Assembly (NCBI GenBank): GCA_002712325.1
Contig: PATH01000007.1
Location: forward strand, 64,304-120,259
DNA from: Acidimicrobiaceae bacterium
GTDB taxonomy: Bacteria; Actinomycetota; Acidimicrobiia; Acidimicrobiales; UBA8592
Direction of reading: 5' to 3'
DNA: 55,956 nt
Shown here piece by piece: positions 9,705-18,253 of this stretch. The notes under the pieces are model-generated. The model was given only the letters and a program-made list of their open reading frames with translations, was not told the DNA's origin and searched no databases. The position numbers and the translations under genes were made by a program. Every line of letters starts with the position of its first letter. The first letter of the stretch is position 1.

Positions 9705-10703
9705 TTAAGGTTTAAGAACGGATTGGAGATTTGCTACATGGTCATCTTCGAAAAGTTCATGAGCTGTTTTAATTGCATTGAGAATCGCATTTGCTGATGA
9801 AGAACCATGGCTAACAATTGCTATCCCTTTGACTCCCAATAGTACTGCTCCCCCCACAGAGTCAGGGTCAAGTTTCTGATACAGGGGAATTAAAGAAGGC
9901 GCTAAGAGCTTTGCGCCTGCCTTGGCATCTTCAGAACTTGAGAATGCAGACAATAATGCAGAAACTATTGCTTTTGCTGTCCCTTCGAGAGTCTTAAGTG
10001 CAACATTTCCAGTGAATCCATCTGTAACGACTACATCTACGGTTCCGCTCATTAAGTCTCTTCCCTCCACATTCCCAATGAATTCTGCTTTACAGATCGT
10101 TTGCCAATCTCCAGAATTCAGGATGTCGTAGGAGTCCTTTATGAGTGAGTTTCCTTTTCCGGCTTCTTCACCGATTGATAAAAGGCCTACTTTCGGTTTT
10201 TCAACATCAAATCTATCGCGCGCATAAACTGCACCCATTTCGGCAAATTGCAAGAGCCACTCGGGTTGACATTCTGCATTAGCTCCCGAGTCAAGGAGGA
10301 TTACCGGGTGATCTCCTTCTAGCGTTGGGATGGGTGTTGCGATTGCGGGACGGGAAACTCCTTTTAACCTTCCCATTCTTAACAATGCCGATGCCATAGT
10401 AGCGCCTGTATTTCCTGCGCTAACCATTGCTGAGGCGTGACCATCTCGGACATATTCTGCTGCTCGAATAAGTGATGAATCCTTTTTCCGACGAACAGCT
10501 TGACCAGGGTCCTCATCCATCCCAACTACTTCTGAAACAAAAATTGTCTCAATATCATCTACGCCATGAAGTGCTTCCTCGGTTCCAAACAACACAATTG
10601 GAATCCCTGATTCCATAGCTAATCTGGCACCTTGGATTATCTGATCAGGGGCGTGGTCACCACCCATTGCGTCAATAGCTACGGGAAGAGATGATCCGGT
10701 CAT
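9705..10703 (-). CDS. plsX: Phosphate acyltransferase PlsX
   Basis: VAIDAMGGDHAPDQIIQGA; VSAGNTGATMASALL; GFTGNVALKTLEGTAKA. Confidence 0.96.
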   Translation of the reverse strand: MTGSSLPVAIDAMGGDHAPDQIIQGARLAMESGIPIVLFGTEEALHGVDDIETIFVSEVVGMDEDPGQAVRRKKDSSLIRAAEYVRDGHASAMVSAGNTGATMASALLRMGRLKGVSRPAIATPIPTLEGDHPVILLDSGANAECQPEWLLQFAEMGAVYARDRFDVEKPKVGLLSIGEEAGKGNSLIKDSYDILNSGDWQTICKAEFIGNVEGRDLMSGTVDVVVTDGFTGNVALKTLEGTAKAIVSALLSAFSSSEDAKAGAKLLAPSLIPLYQKLDPDSVGGAVLLGVKGIAIVSHGSSSANAILNAIKTAHELFEDDHVANLQSVLKP

Positions 10704-10718
10704 GATTTTGTTGTTTGG

Positions 10719-10895
10719 CTAGACCTCAACGGCTACTCGATCGTCATACCATCCACAATTTCCGCAAACATGGTGTGGCCTTTTGGCGGCTCCGCAACGC
10801 TGACATGAGTTAAGCTTTGGGGCATGAAGTTTCCATGCAGAATTCCTTCTGCTTCTACTTTTAGACTTTGATGTTTTCTTCTTTGGTACTGCCAT
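10719..10895 (-). CDS. rpmF: 50S ribosomal protein L32 (zinc-binding form)
   Basis: MAVPKKKTSKSKSRSRRNSAWKL...CQRCGAAKRPHHVCGNCGWYDDR; internal ATG at 10895 preferred over ORF-track start 10907. Confidence 0.95.
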   Translation of the reverse strand: MAVPKKKTSKSKSRSRRNSAWKLHAPKLNSCQRCGAAKRPHHVCGNCGWYDDRVAVEV

Positions 10896-10926
10896 GCTTT
10901 TTTCCAATTCTTCTTACCACAAGCAG

Positions 10927-10940
10927 AACTTGCGCAAGTT
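10927..10940. repeat. 14-bp perfect palindrome AACTTGCGCAAGTT upstream of rpmF
   Basis: Read directly; sequence equals its own reverse complement. Confidence 0.9.
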
Positions 10941-10986
10941 AGAGCCTACCGACCAGCAGACTTTCTTGCACCCAGATCGAGAAAAG

Positions 10987-11529
10987 TTAGTCATCCGATA
11001 ATTTCAGTTGATCTAACACAGCCCATCTGGGGTCTATAAGCTCTTCAGTATTTCCCTCAGGAATTGAAGGATCCGATTCAGCAAAAAACTCCGTATCCGT
11101 TGGTCCGGTGCATGATTCAGAACAGAGGGCAGCAAGCGGGAGATTAAGCATCGCCTGTTCCGCCAACATTGGTTTCAAATCAAGTTTTTCACCAAAAGGA
11201 AGTTCGAAAGTTTCTCCTTCTGATGCTCCCTTTTCGTATATCTCATTGATGCTAATTGGTGTATGCCCTGAAGTACTGTCTAGGCATCTTCGGCACTGTG
11301 CAGTCCAATGCAGGGTTGCGGTCCCAACGGCAGTGATCTTATCGGAGACAGCTTCAAGCGAAATATTTACTTGCATAAGATTCGCGTCGGAATGGGTCGT
11401 TTGAATAAATTCAGGCTTCCATTCTGATGTTATATCGGTGAGGACACCTGGGTTTCTTAGTAGTTTCGGGATGTCTACAACAAGTTCGTTTGAGCCTGAG
11501 GACTCGTTACCCGATTTCATCCTGGTCAT
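10987..11529 (-). CDS. DUF177 (YceD-like) protein
   Basis: Position upstream of rpmF; Cys-containing core CRRCLDSTSGHTPISINEIY typical of the family. Confidence 0.8.
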   Translation of the reverse strand: MTRMKSGNESSGSNELVVDIPKLLRNPGVLTDITSEWKPEFIQTTHSDANLMQVNISLEAVSDKITAVGTATLHWTAQCRRCLDSTSGHTPISINEIYEKGASEGETFELPFGEKLDLKPMLAEQAMLNLPLAALCSESCTGPTDTEFFAESDPSIPEGNTEELIDPRWAVLDQLKLSDD

Positions 11530-12109
11530 ACAGCTCAGGTCCTTGCTCTATTTCTGTTTCTTCTGGGGATCCATGTGCTTCCTTTAAGTTAGCTAGCGGG
11601 TCTCCTTGAAGTTTACTTCTTCCGTCTGCGACTACCTTTTGTGTTTTTTTCAAAATAGCTTCAAAGCTAGCAAGTCTTTGATCGCAAAAGTCTTCTGTTT
11701 CGAGGCGAAGTCTTTGCGCCTCAGTTTGGGCATCTTCAACGATTCTGCGCGCCTGAATCTCTGCTGCTTTTACGACCTCTGACTTTTGGACCATTTGGCC
11801 AGCTCTGGCTCGAGCCAAATCAATTAGTTCGTCCCCTTCTCTCTGGGTTCGAGATAGGAAGTCTTCTCGCTGTTTCAGTAACCACCTCGCAGCACGAATC
11901 TCATCGGGCAAGCGGATAGAGATATCATTTAGAACTGAGATGATTTCGTCCTTATTCACCATTGATGAAGAAGATAATGGAACTGGGCGGGCTGCATCAA
12001 CAACGTTAATGAGCCCTTGTATTAAGCGTTCGACTTCGGGCGCTTCGTATGGTTCCGCTGATTCAAATGCTGTGCTTTCATCATTCTGTTCTTGTTCACT
12101 CATTGCCAT
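11507..12109 (-). CDS. DivIVA-like/coiled-coil conserved actinobacterial protein
   Basis: Long Ala/Glu-rich helical region (ARAGQMVQKSEVVKAAEIQARRIVEDAQTEAQRLRLETEDFCDQRLASFEAIL); directly follows coaD end-to-start context. Confidence 0.6.
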   Translation of the reverse strand: MAMSEQEQNDESTAFESAEPYEAPEVERLIQGLINVVDAARPVPLSSSSMVNKDEIISVLNDISIRLPDEIRAARWLLKQREDFLSRTQREGDELIDLARARAGQMVQKSEVVKAAEIQARRIVEDAQTEAQRLRLETEDFCDQRLASFEAILKKTQKVVADGRSKLQGDPLANLKEAHGSPEETEIEQGPELYDQDEIG

Positions 12110-12577
12110 CTAATCCTCTTTTAGTAACTCTGAAACGGATTTTGGTACTAGTTCTGATACATCTCCGCCCGCAGATGCTATTTCACGAATAAATCGACTT
12201 GAAATATAGGAGTATTCTGGGTCTGTAGGAATGAATACAGTATTGATTAGCGAAACTTTTTTATTTGTTTGAGCCATTTGCATTTCTATTTCAAAATCAG
12301 CTGAGGACCGAAGGCCCTTGACGATAGTGTCAGCGTTCAATTCTTTGGCGACATCAACAACAAGACCTGTTGATGAATCTGCGATCACATTATCTAGATG
12401 CCCAAAAGCTGATTCTAATAATTTTTGTCGTTTTTCGAGAGACAAAAATCCTTTTTTCTCTCTGTTTTGCATTGCGACGACAACGAGTTGATCAAAAATC
12501 TTTGCTGCGGTCTCTACTATTCGTACATGTCCATGATGGACTGGATCAAACGATCCTGGATAGATTGCAATAGCCAT
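12110..12577 (-). CDS. coaD: Phosphopantetheine adenylyltransferase
   Basis: AIYPGSFDPVHHGHVRIVE; YSYISSRFIREIASAGGDVSELVP. Confidence 0.96.
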   Translation of the reverse strand: MAIAIYPGSFDPVHHGHVRIVETAAKIFDQLVVVAMQNREKKGFLSLEKRQKLLESAFGHLDNVIADSSTGLVVDVAKELNADTIVKGLRSSADFEIEMQMAQTNKKVSLINTVFIPTDPEYSYISSRFIREIASAGGDVSELVPKSVSELLKED

Positions 12578-12667
12578 TAGATAAATCTACCTCAGATTTT
12601 CGGCTAGCTATGCGGGTAGCACTATTTTCTGTGTCAAACACTGGAAAAGCTCCTTCATTATGCGTTT

Positions 12668-13186
12668 TTACATCTGATGAGAAGCTATTAATAAATGCGT
12701 TTGGCCGTACTTCTGGCTCTTAATTATTTGCCAACCATGTTTGAGCATTATGGGTTCTGAGCTTTCAATTACTAGGGTGTGGGCCTTGATACGTTTGAGC
12801 AATTCTCCCCATTGTTCGAATCTATAAGGGGGGTCCAAAAGAGCTACGTCAAAGTATTCTCCCTTTTCTAGGAAGCTCAGTGCATCTGCTTTCTGTATCT
12901 TTGATGCTGAGTCGTAATTTAACATATCAACATTTGATTTGACGCAATCAATTGCCTCTGCGTTGTTATCTACAAACACTACTGATTTCGCTCCTCGTGA
13001 TAAAGCCTCTATTCCGAGTGACCCAGTGCCAGAGAATAAGTCAAGAAATGTTCTATTATCAACCAATCCATAACTATGTAGAGAATTAAAGATGGCTTCC
13101 TTAACTCGATCTTTTGTAGGCCTGATGAGATCACCGCCCGGCTTGATCAGCTTGCGCCCTTTCGCTACTCCGGCTATGACCCTCAT
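12668..13186 (-). CDS. rsmD: 16S rRNA (guanine966-N2)-methyltransferase RsmD
   Basis: MRVIAGVAKGRKLIKP; LDLFSGTGSLGIEALSRGA; DVALLDPPYRF. Confidence 0.94.
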   Translation of the reverse strand: MRVIAGVAKGRKLIKPGGDLIRPTKDRVKEAIFNSLHSYGLVDNRTFLDLFSGTGSLGIEALSRGAKSVVFVDNNAEAIDCVKSNVDMLNYDSASKIQKADALSFLEKGEYFDVALLDPPYRFEQWGELLKRIKAHTLVIESSEPIMLKHGWQIIKSQKYGQTHLLIASHQM

Positions 13187-13221
13187 ATTAGATTACGTTA
13201 TCTTGTGCATAAGGGGTAGCG

Positions 13222-13383
13222 ATGAAACTTCCAGCAGAAATTACTTGTGTTGACTGTGGCGGGAGATGCTATTTGGGTAGCAAGGAACCAGAGTCTGGTT
13301 GGGAAGTCAATATGGTTGTGTTCTATCGGTGTAAGGATTGTCTTGATAGGTGGGACATAGTAGTTGGAGATGATGGCATTTAG
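13222..13383 (+). CDS. Small zinc-ribbon-like protein (53 aa), not in supplied ORF track
   Basis: MKLPAEITCVDCGGRCYLGSKEPESGWEVNMVVFYRCKDCLDRWDIVVGDDGI*; two CxxC motifs; AAGGGG just upstream of ATG; fills an otherwise empty gap. Confidence 0.75.
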   Translation: MKLPAEITCVDCGGRCYLGSKEPESGWEVNMVVFYRCKDCLDRWDIVVGDDGI

Positions 13384-13988
13384 GCGGGATCTCTCCACAT
13401 GCAGGTGAGTGCTGCTTTCCCGTCATCAAGCAACAACTCCTTTTGTGTTTCAAAACCTAGCCGATAGTAGAAAGAAAGATTCCTTGGGTTAGTTGACTCA
13501 AGGTACGCTCCTGTTCCCTCAGTATCGCAAATCTCTATTATGGGTTGCAGTAACTTTGCGGCTCGTCCCTTTCCTTGCATTTCAGGCTCAGTTCCCACTG
13601 CTTGCAAGTACCAGTGGGGGTGTGGAGGGTGGTTAGCATTGACTTGAGCGAACGCTTCTAGAACACTTGAGATTCTATCGTCCACCAATCCATGCATTAA
13701 GTTGACGAAAGCATCTTGTTCTTCGTCGTCATCGCCGCTTCCAGTCTCTTGTGTGTCTTCAAGTGGTCTCGTCCAAATTGACGAAGTGGAGTTGCGTCCA
13801 TCAACACTTAAAATCCACTTTGGATTTTTTACTGCATGACGAGTTATGAAATACCACCATTGATGCAAATTTCGTTCGTGGTTCTCTCCTGGAAATAGCC
13901 AACTAAAAAAAGGATCAAACAGAAAGGCATTCGTGAGAATCTTGGCTGTTTTTCTTGGGTCAGTAGCTGGAATTTGAGATTCGTTCAT
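13380..13988 (-). CDS. GNAT-family N-acetyltransferase
   Basis: HWYLQAVGTEPEMQGKGRAAKLLQPIIEICDTEGTGAYLESTNPRNLSFYYRLGFE acetyl-CoA binding pattern. Confidence 0.9.
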   Translation of the reverse strand: MNESQIPATDPRKTAKILTNAFLFDPFFSWLFPGENHERNLHQWWYFITRHAVKNPKWILSVDGRNSTSSIWTRPLEDTQETGSGDDDEEQDAFVNLMHGLVDDRISSVLEAFAQVNANHPPHPHWYLQAVGTEPEMQGKGRAAKLLQPIIEICDTEGTGAYLESTNPRNLSFYYRLGFETQKELLLDDGKAALTCMWRDPA

Positions 13989-16114
13989 GATTTAAAAAGA
14001 TACTCTACTTTCTCTTCTTTAAAGAAAAGATTCATCTCGTCAATAAGAAGTGAAATATCTTCGCCTTGCTGCGACAACTCTAGAAGAGTGAGTGCGGTAT
14101 CCCTTGCATGCGATACCCATTCTTTATCTCTTCGAAGCGAGGCAATCTTAAGATCGTTCCTTCCCTTTTGTTCCGCTCCCATTATTGTTCCCTCGCCGCG
14201 TAGTTCTAGGTCTATTTCAGCTAAGTGAAATCCATCGGTTGAATCTACAAGGGCTTGTAGTCGTGCATCAGTTTCCTGTGTATGAGACTCGCTAATTAGA
14301 TAACATGTTGACTGAAATAATCCTCGCCCAACACGACCTCTCAATTGGTGCAGTTGGGCAATTCCAAATCTTTCAGCGCCTAGAATTACCATCGCAGTAG
14401 CGTTTGGTATATTGACTCCAACTTCAATGACCGTTGTAGATACTAGAGCGTCTAACTCACCGTTTCGAAATAGTTCCATCACATTCTGCTTTTCACTTGC
14501 ATGCATTCTTCCGTGGAGTAGCCCAACAGATACTTCGCTCAGTTCGTTTTCCTTCAACCTCTGATACGTAGCTTCCGCCGAAGTGGTATCAATTTTTTCG
14601 CTCTCATCAATCAGAGGACATACGATAAATGCTTGACGTCCTGACTTAATTTGCCCCATCACTTCCTGCCATAATTCTTGGCTGTCAGTCATCCTTTTCG
14701 TGTTGATGGCTGTTCTCCCCTCTGGGAGTTCGTTCAAAATGCTGACGTCAAGATCCCCATATACGGTCATTGCTGCTGTCCGAGGAATTGGTGTAGCAGT
14801 CATAACTAGAAGATCCGGTATTGCACTATTAGTTCCTTTATTTTGTAGCGCTGCGCGTTGGTCAACGCCGAACCGGTGTTGTTCGTCGACGACTGCTAGA
14901 CCGATCTCCGAAAATTCTACAGAATCCTGTATCAGGGAATGAGTGCCTACGATGATGTCAATTTCTCCCTGGCTTAATTTCGCCCGTATCTCTTTGGCAT
15001 CCTTTTCTGACGTTTGGCTTGTCAATAGCGCAACACTTAGCTTTCTTTCGCCGAGCAAATTAGACGAATCTGAGAGAGAGAAGTCACCTAGCAATTCTTT
15101 GACACTGACAAAATGCTGCTCTGCAAGCACTTCAGTAGGTGCCATGATTGCGCCTTGCCTACCTCCTTCAACTACAGAAAGTAGTCCTGCAATAGCTACA
15201 AGAGTTTTCCCCGACCCCACATCGCCTTGGAGAAGGCGATGCATGGGATAGGATGCGCGTAGATCATTGAAAATTTCTGCAATTGCTTTAATTTGTGCAT
15301 TCGTGGGTTTAAAAGGAAGTCCTGCTATTAATTTCTCGAAAAGAGTCTCTTCGAAATCGTGGGTTATTCCTTGAGTAGATATCTCTAGTTGCCTTTTTCG
15401 TGCGACTAGAAGTAATTGGATGCGAAGAAGTTCGTCAAATACGAGACGCTTTCTTGCTGTCAACATTTCTCTTAAGTCTTTAGGGTCATGAATTGATGAA
15501 TACGCTTTGTCACGACTGACGAGATCGTACTGCTCTCTGACACTTCGTGGTAAGGGTTCAGCAAAACCTCGAGCTTTTGACTTACTGATAGCATCTTTTG
15601 TCCAATTTGCGAAGTCCCAAGTAGATAGGCCCGCTTTACCCGATTGCGGGTAGACGGGTATAAATCTGCCTGTTTTGTCTCCAAGCAAGTCAACCACAGG
15701 ATTGACCATCCTGTATTCGCCTCTGTACTGGTCAAGTTTACCGAAAATAATAACCTCGGTTCCGACTTTCAATTGCTGCTCTCTCCATGGCTGGTTAAAA
15801 AATGTCAACGTGACATTTCCTGTTTGGTCCGTGACGGTCGCATTGACTATTGCTCGCCTATTTCGGGTCTTTTGCTTATAGGCATTCAGAACTTCGACAA
15901 GTATCATCCCTTCTTCACCCACTTTTAAGGAGGATATCTTTGCCTCATTTGTCCTATCGATATATCTGCGCGGGAAATAGGACAGGATGTCAAAAACTGA
16001 GAAAATCTCTAGAGAATGAAGTGACTTTTCCTTCTTGGGGCCGATACCCTTCAGCCGCGATAGAGGGATTTCCGACAAGATTGGAAGGGTCAACGGATTC
16101 GAGGGATCAGACAT
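13985..16114 (-). CDS. recG: ATP-dependent DNA helicase RecG
   Basis: LKGIGPKKEKSLHSLEIFSVFDILSYFPRRYIDRT wedge; LLQGDVGSGKTLVA; DEQHRFGVDQR; QLHQLRGRVGRG. Confidence 0.97.
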   Translation of the reverse strand: MSDPSNPLTLPILSEIPLSRLKGIGPKKEKSLHSLEIFSVFDILSYFPRRYIDRTNEAKISSLKVGEEGMILVEVLNAYKQKTRNRRAIVNATVTDQTGNVTLTFFNQPWREQQLKVGTEVIIFGKLDQYRGEYRMVNPVVDLLGDKTGRFIPVYPQSGKAGLSTWDFANWTKDAISKSKARGFAEPLPRSVREQYDLVSRDKAYSSIHDPKDLREMLTARKRLVFDELLRIQLLLVARKRQLEISTQGITHDFEETLFEKLIAGLPFKPTNAQIKAIAEIFNDLRASYPMHRLLQGDVGSGKTLVAIAGLLSVVEGGRQGAIMAPTEVLAEQHFVSVKELLGDFSLSDSSNLLGERKLSVALLTSQTSEKDAKEIRAKLSQGEIDIIVGTHSLIQDSVEFSEIGLAVVDEQHRFGVDQRAALQNKGTNSAIPDLLVMTATPIPRTAAMTVYGDLDVSILNELPEGRTAINTKRMTDSQELWQEVMGQIKSGRQAFIVCPLIDESEKIDTTSAEATYQRLKENELSEVSVGLLHGRMHASEKQNVMELFRNGELDALVSTTVIEVGVNIPNATAMVILGAERFGIAQLHQLRGRVGRGLFQSTCYLISESHTQETDARLQALVDSTDGFHLAEIDLELRGEGTIMGAEQKGRNDLKIASLRRDKEWVSHARDTALTLLELSQQGEDISLLIDEMNLFFKEEKVEYLFKS

Positions 16115-16199
16115 TTAAAAGCATTTCAAGTCCGTAGTGATGATGCAGACCTATCTTCATTATTAGTACTAAATCTCTCTTTTGAGAAGGCCCGATGAA

Positions 16200-17852
16200 T
16201 CATTCAATACCAAAATAGTAGGGATACAGAGGTTGACCACCGCTGTGCACTTCAACTTCAATTTCTGGTTTCTCATTAGAAAGCCAAGCTAATAGATCTC
16301 TCGTTACTTCGTCAGGGCAATCCTGTCCTTCAATAATTGTCACTATTTCATGTTCATCACCGATGAGGGTTTCCAAAAGGTCCAAAGCTGCTTCGTTAAG
16401 GTTCGTCCGAGCAACGATTACCCCTGTTCTGTTCAAACCGATCCAGTCGCCTTCTCTAACTTTACCAGCATCTGTCTCGCTATCTCGCACTGCTTGGGTG
16501 ATCTCACCTGTTACAACTGACTGAGCCATAGTAGTCATCGATTGACAATTCGTTTCTGCATCTGCAGCTGGATCAAAAGCTAATAAGGCAGAGAACCCTT
16601 CAGGAATACTTCTTGTTGGAACAACCATAACGCTCTTATCAACTTGGTGGTCCACTTGTTCAGAAACAGGAATAATATTTTTATTGTTAGGAAGGATTAC
16701 GATTTCTTTTGCCTGAATTTGTTCTACTGCTTCAAGGAGGTCCTTAACAGATGGATTCATTGATTGCCCTCCTGCAACAATTGCATTTACACCCATTGAC
16801 GCAAAAATCTGTTGAATTCCTTTACCTGCGACAACAGCGATGACCGCTGTGTTCTCTGAGCTGGGATTCGGGACGATAATCTCGCTTCCACCTCCAATCT
16901 CTATATGGTCCTCGACGTGGAAAAGCTCATCTTGGAGATCAGTGACTCTTATCTCATATGGTCTTCCGGCTCTAATTCCTGCTTCAATGGATTCACCTAT
17001 ATCATTTGAATGGATATGGCAGTTGTATAAGCCATCTCCTCCTACGACGACAATCGAATCACCAATTTCTTGCCATTCAACTTTAAATTGGTCAATTTTC
17101 GATTCGGGGGCATCGAGAAAAAACATTACCTCATAGCGCAGTTCGCTGACATCTAATGCTCCATCGTCATTTGCTTCACGAGATGCATTAAAGTTTGACA
17201 CGTTCACTGTTGCTTTAGGGGGTGGCTTGATATCAGTTCCATCAGCAACATGAAGAAAACATTGAATAAGTAGGAGGTATCCAGCTCCTCCGGCATCAAC
17301 AACATTTGCATCTTTAAGCACTGGGAGAAGGTCAGGGGTCCGGTTTAATGAATCTTCGCCCTCGGACACAAGTTGAGATAAAAACATTGTCAGGGTCATG
17401 TCATTTGTTGCAAGTTCTTGCGCCTTCTCAGCTATCTCCCTCGAGACGGTAAGAATCGTCCCTTCTACAGGCTTTAAGACTGAAGCATACGCTGCTTCGG
17501 AAGCATGCTGTAAAGCTTCTGCAATTGCCTGGTTATCCAATTGGGTATTATTTGAGAAACTATCTGCTAGCCCTCGCAGAATCTGGGAAAGAATTACCCC
17601 TGAATTTCCGCGCGCTCCCATCAGGCTTCCGTGGCGGATTGCTTCCCACTGCGCTTCTGGGGTGTCTTCGTTATTATCAAGTTCCTCAATAACCGACTTC
17701 AAAGTAAATGACATGTTAGTGCCGGTATCCCCATCAGGCACAGGGTACACATTGAGCGAATTTAAATTCTCGCAGTAATTTTTCAGAGACTCATCATATT
17801 TTATGATTACGTCCCTTATTTGCTTAATCGAGAAAGATTTGAGTTGTTCCAC
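16200..17852 (-). CDS. DAK2/DegV-like (YloV/FakA-type) protein
   Basis: NVYPVPDGDTGTNMSFTLKSV; GARGNSGVILSQILRG; DAGGAGYLLLI; C-terminal DAK1-like half (NNKNIIPVSEQ). Confidence 0.9.
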   Translation of the reverse strand: MEQLKSFSIKQIRDVIIKYDESLKNYCENLNSLNVYPVPDGDTGTNMSFTLKSVIEELDNNEDTPEAQWEAIRHGSLMGARGNSGVILSQILRGLADSFSNNTQLDNQAIAEALQHASEAAYASVLKPVEGTILTVSREIAEKAQELATNDMTLTMFLSQLVSEGEDSLNRTPDLLPVLKDANVVDAGGAGYLLLIQCFLHVADGTDIKPPPKATVNVSNFNASREANDDGALDVSELRYEVMFFLDAPESKIDQFKVEWQEIGDSIVVVGGDGLYNCHIHSNDIGESIEAGIRAGRPYEIRVTDLQDELFHVEDHIEIGGGSEIIVPNPSSENTAVIAVVAGKGIQQIFASMGVNAIVAGGQSMNPSVKDLLEAVEQIQAKEIVILPNNKNIIPVSEQVDHQVDKSVMVVPTRSIPEGFSALLAFDPAADAETNCQSMTTMAQSVVTGEITQAVRDSETDAGKVREGDWIGLNRTGVIVARTNLNEAALDLLETLIGDEHEIVTIIEGQDCPDEVTRDLLAWLSNEKPEIEVEVHSGGQPLYPYYFGIE

Positions 17853-18003
17853 GTTTGGAATGCTACTAATTCCTGAAGCCGAAAGACGACATTAAGCTAT
17901 TTTTGGTAAATTTAGTTAAATCTTTGAAAAGCGTTAACGGTTCGCAACTATCCTATGAAGTCAGTTATTGTTTACTACGTTGAATCTTACTCAAGGAGCA
18001 ACT

Positions 18004-18231
18004 GTGCAGGGAGTTATAAAGTCATACGATCCGGGAACCAAAGACGGCGTCGTCATGTCCGAGCGTAATTTTACTGAATACGAACTCTCGCCTGACGCAC
18101 TTGATGGTTCTATATTTAGAATGCTACGGCAGGGACAACGCGTTATTTTTGAACTCAATGAGTCGGGAATGGCCACTAATCTCCGCCTAGGCTCCGAAGT
18201 GGATATGGGAACTCCGGATTTCCTTCAATAG
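18004..18231 (+). CDS. Cold-shock-domain-like protein (75 aa) from GTG at 18004
   Basis: VQGVIKSYDPGTKDGVVMSERNFTEYELSPDALDGSIFRMLRQGQRVIFELNESGMATNLRLG; AAGGAG 5 nt before GTG supports this over the track's TTG at 17968. Confidence 0.7.
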   Translation: MQGVIKSYDPGTKDGVVMSERNFTEYELSPDALDGSIFRMLRQGQRVIFELNESGMATNLRLGSEVDMGTPDFLQ

Positions 18232-18253
18232 AGTTTGATTACGAGGTCAACGA

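Noticed and set aside
13198-13398. 66-aa minus-strand ORF between rsmD and GNAT
   Set aside because: Overlaps the better supported 53-aa zinc-ribbon ORF on + and has no motif or RBS.
17398-17778. 126-aa + strand ORF inside the DAK2-like gene
   Set aside because: Antisense Ser/Ala-rich translation without homology signal.
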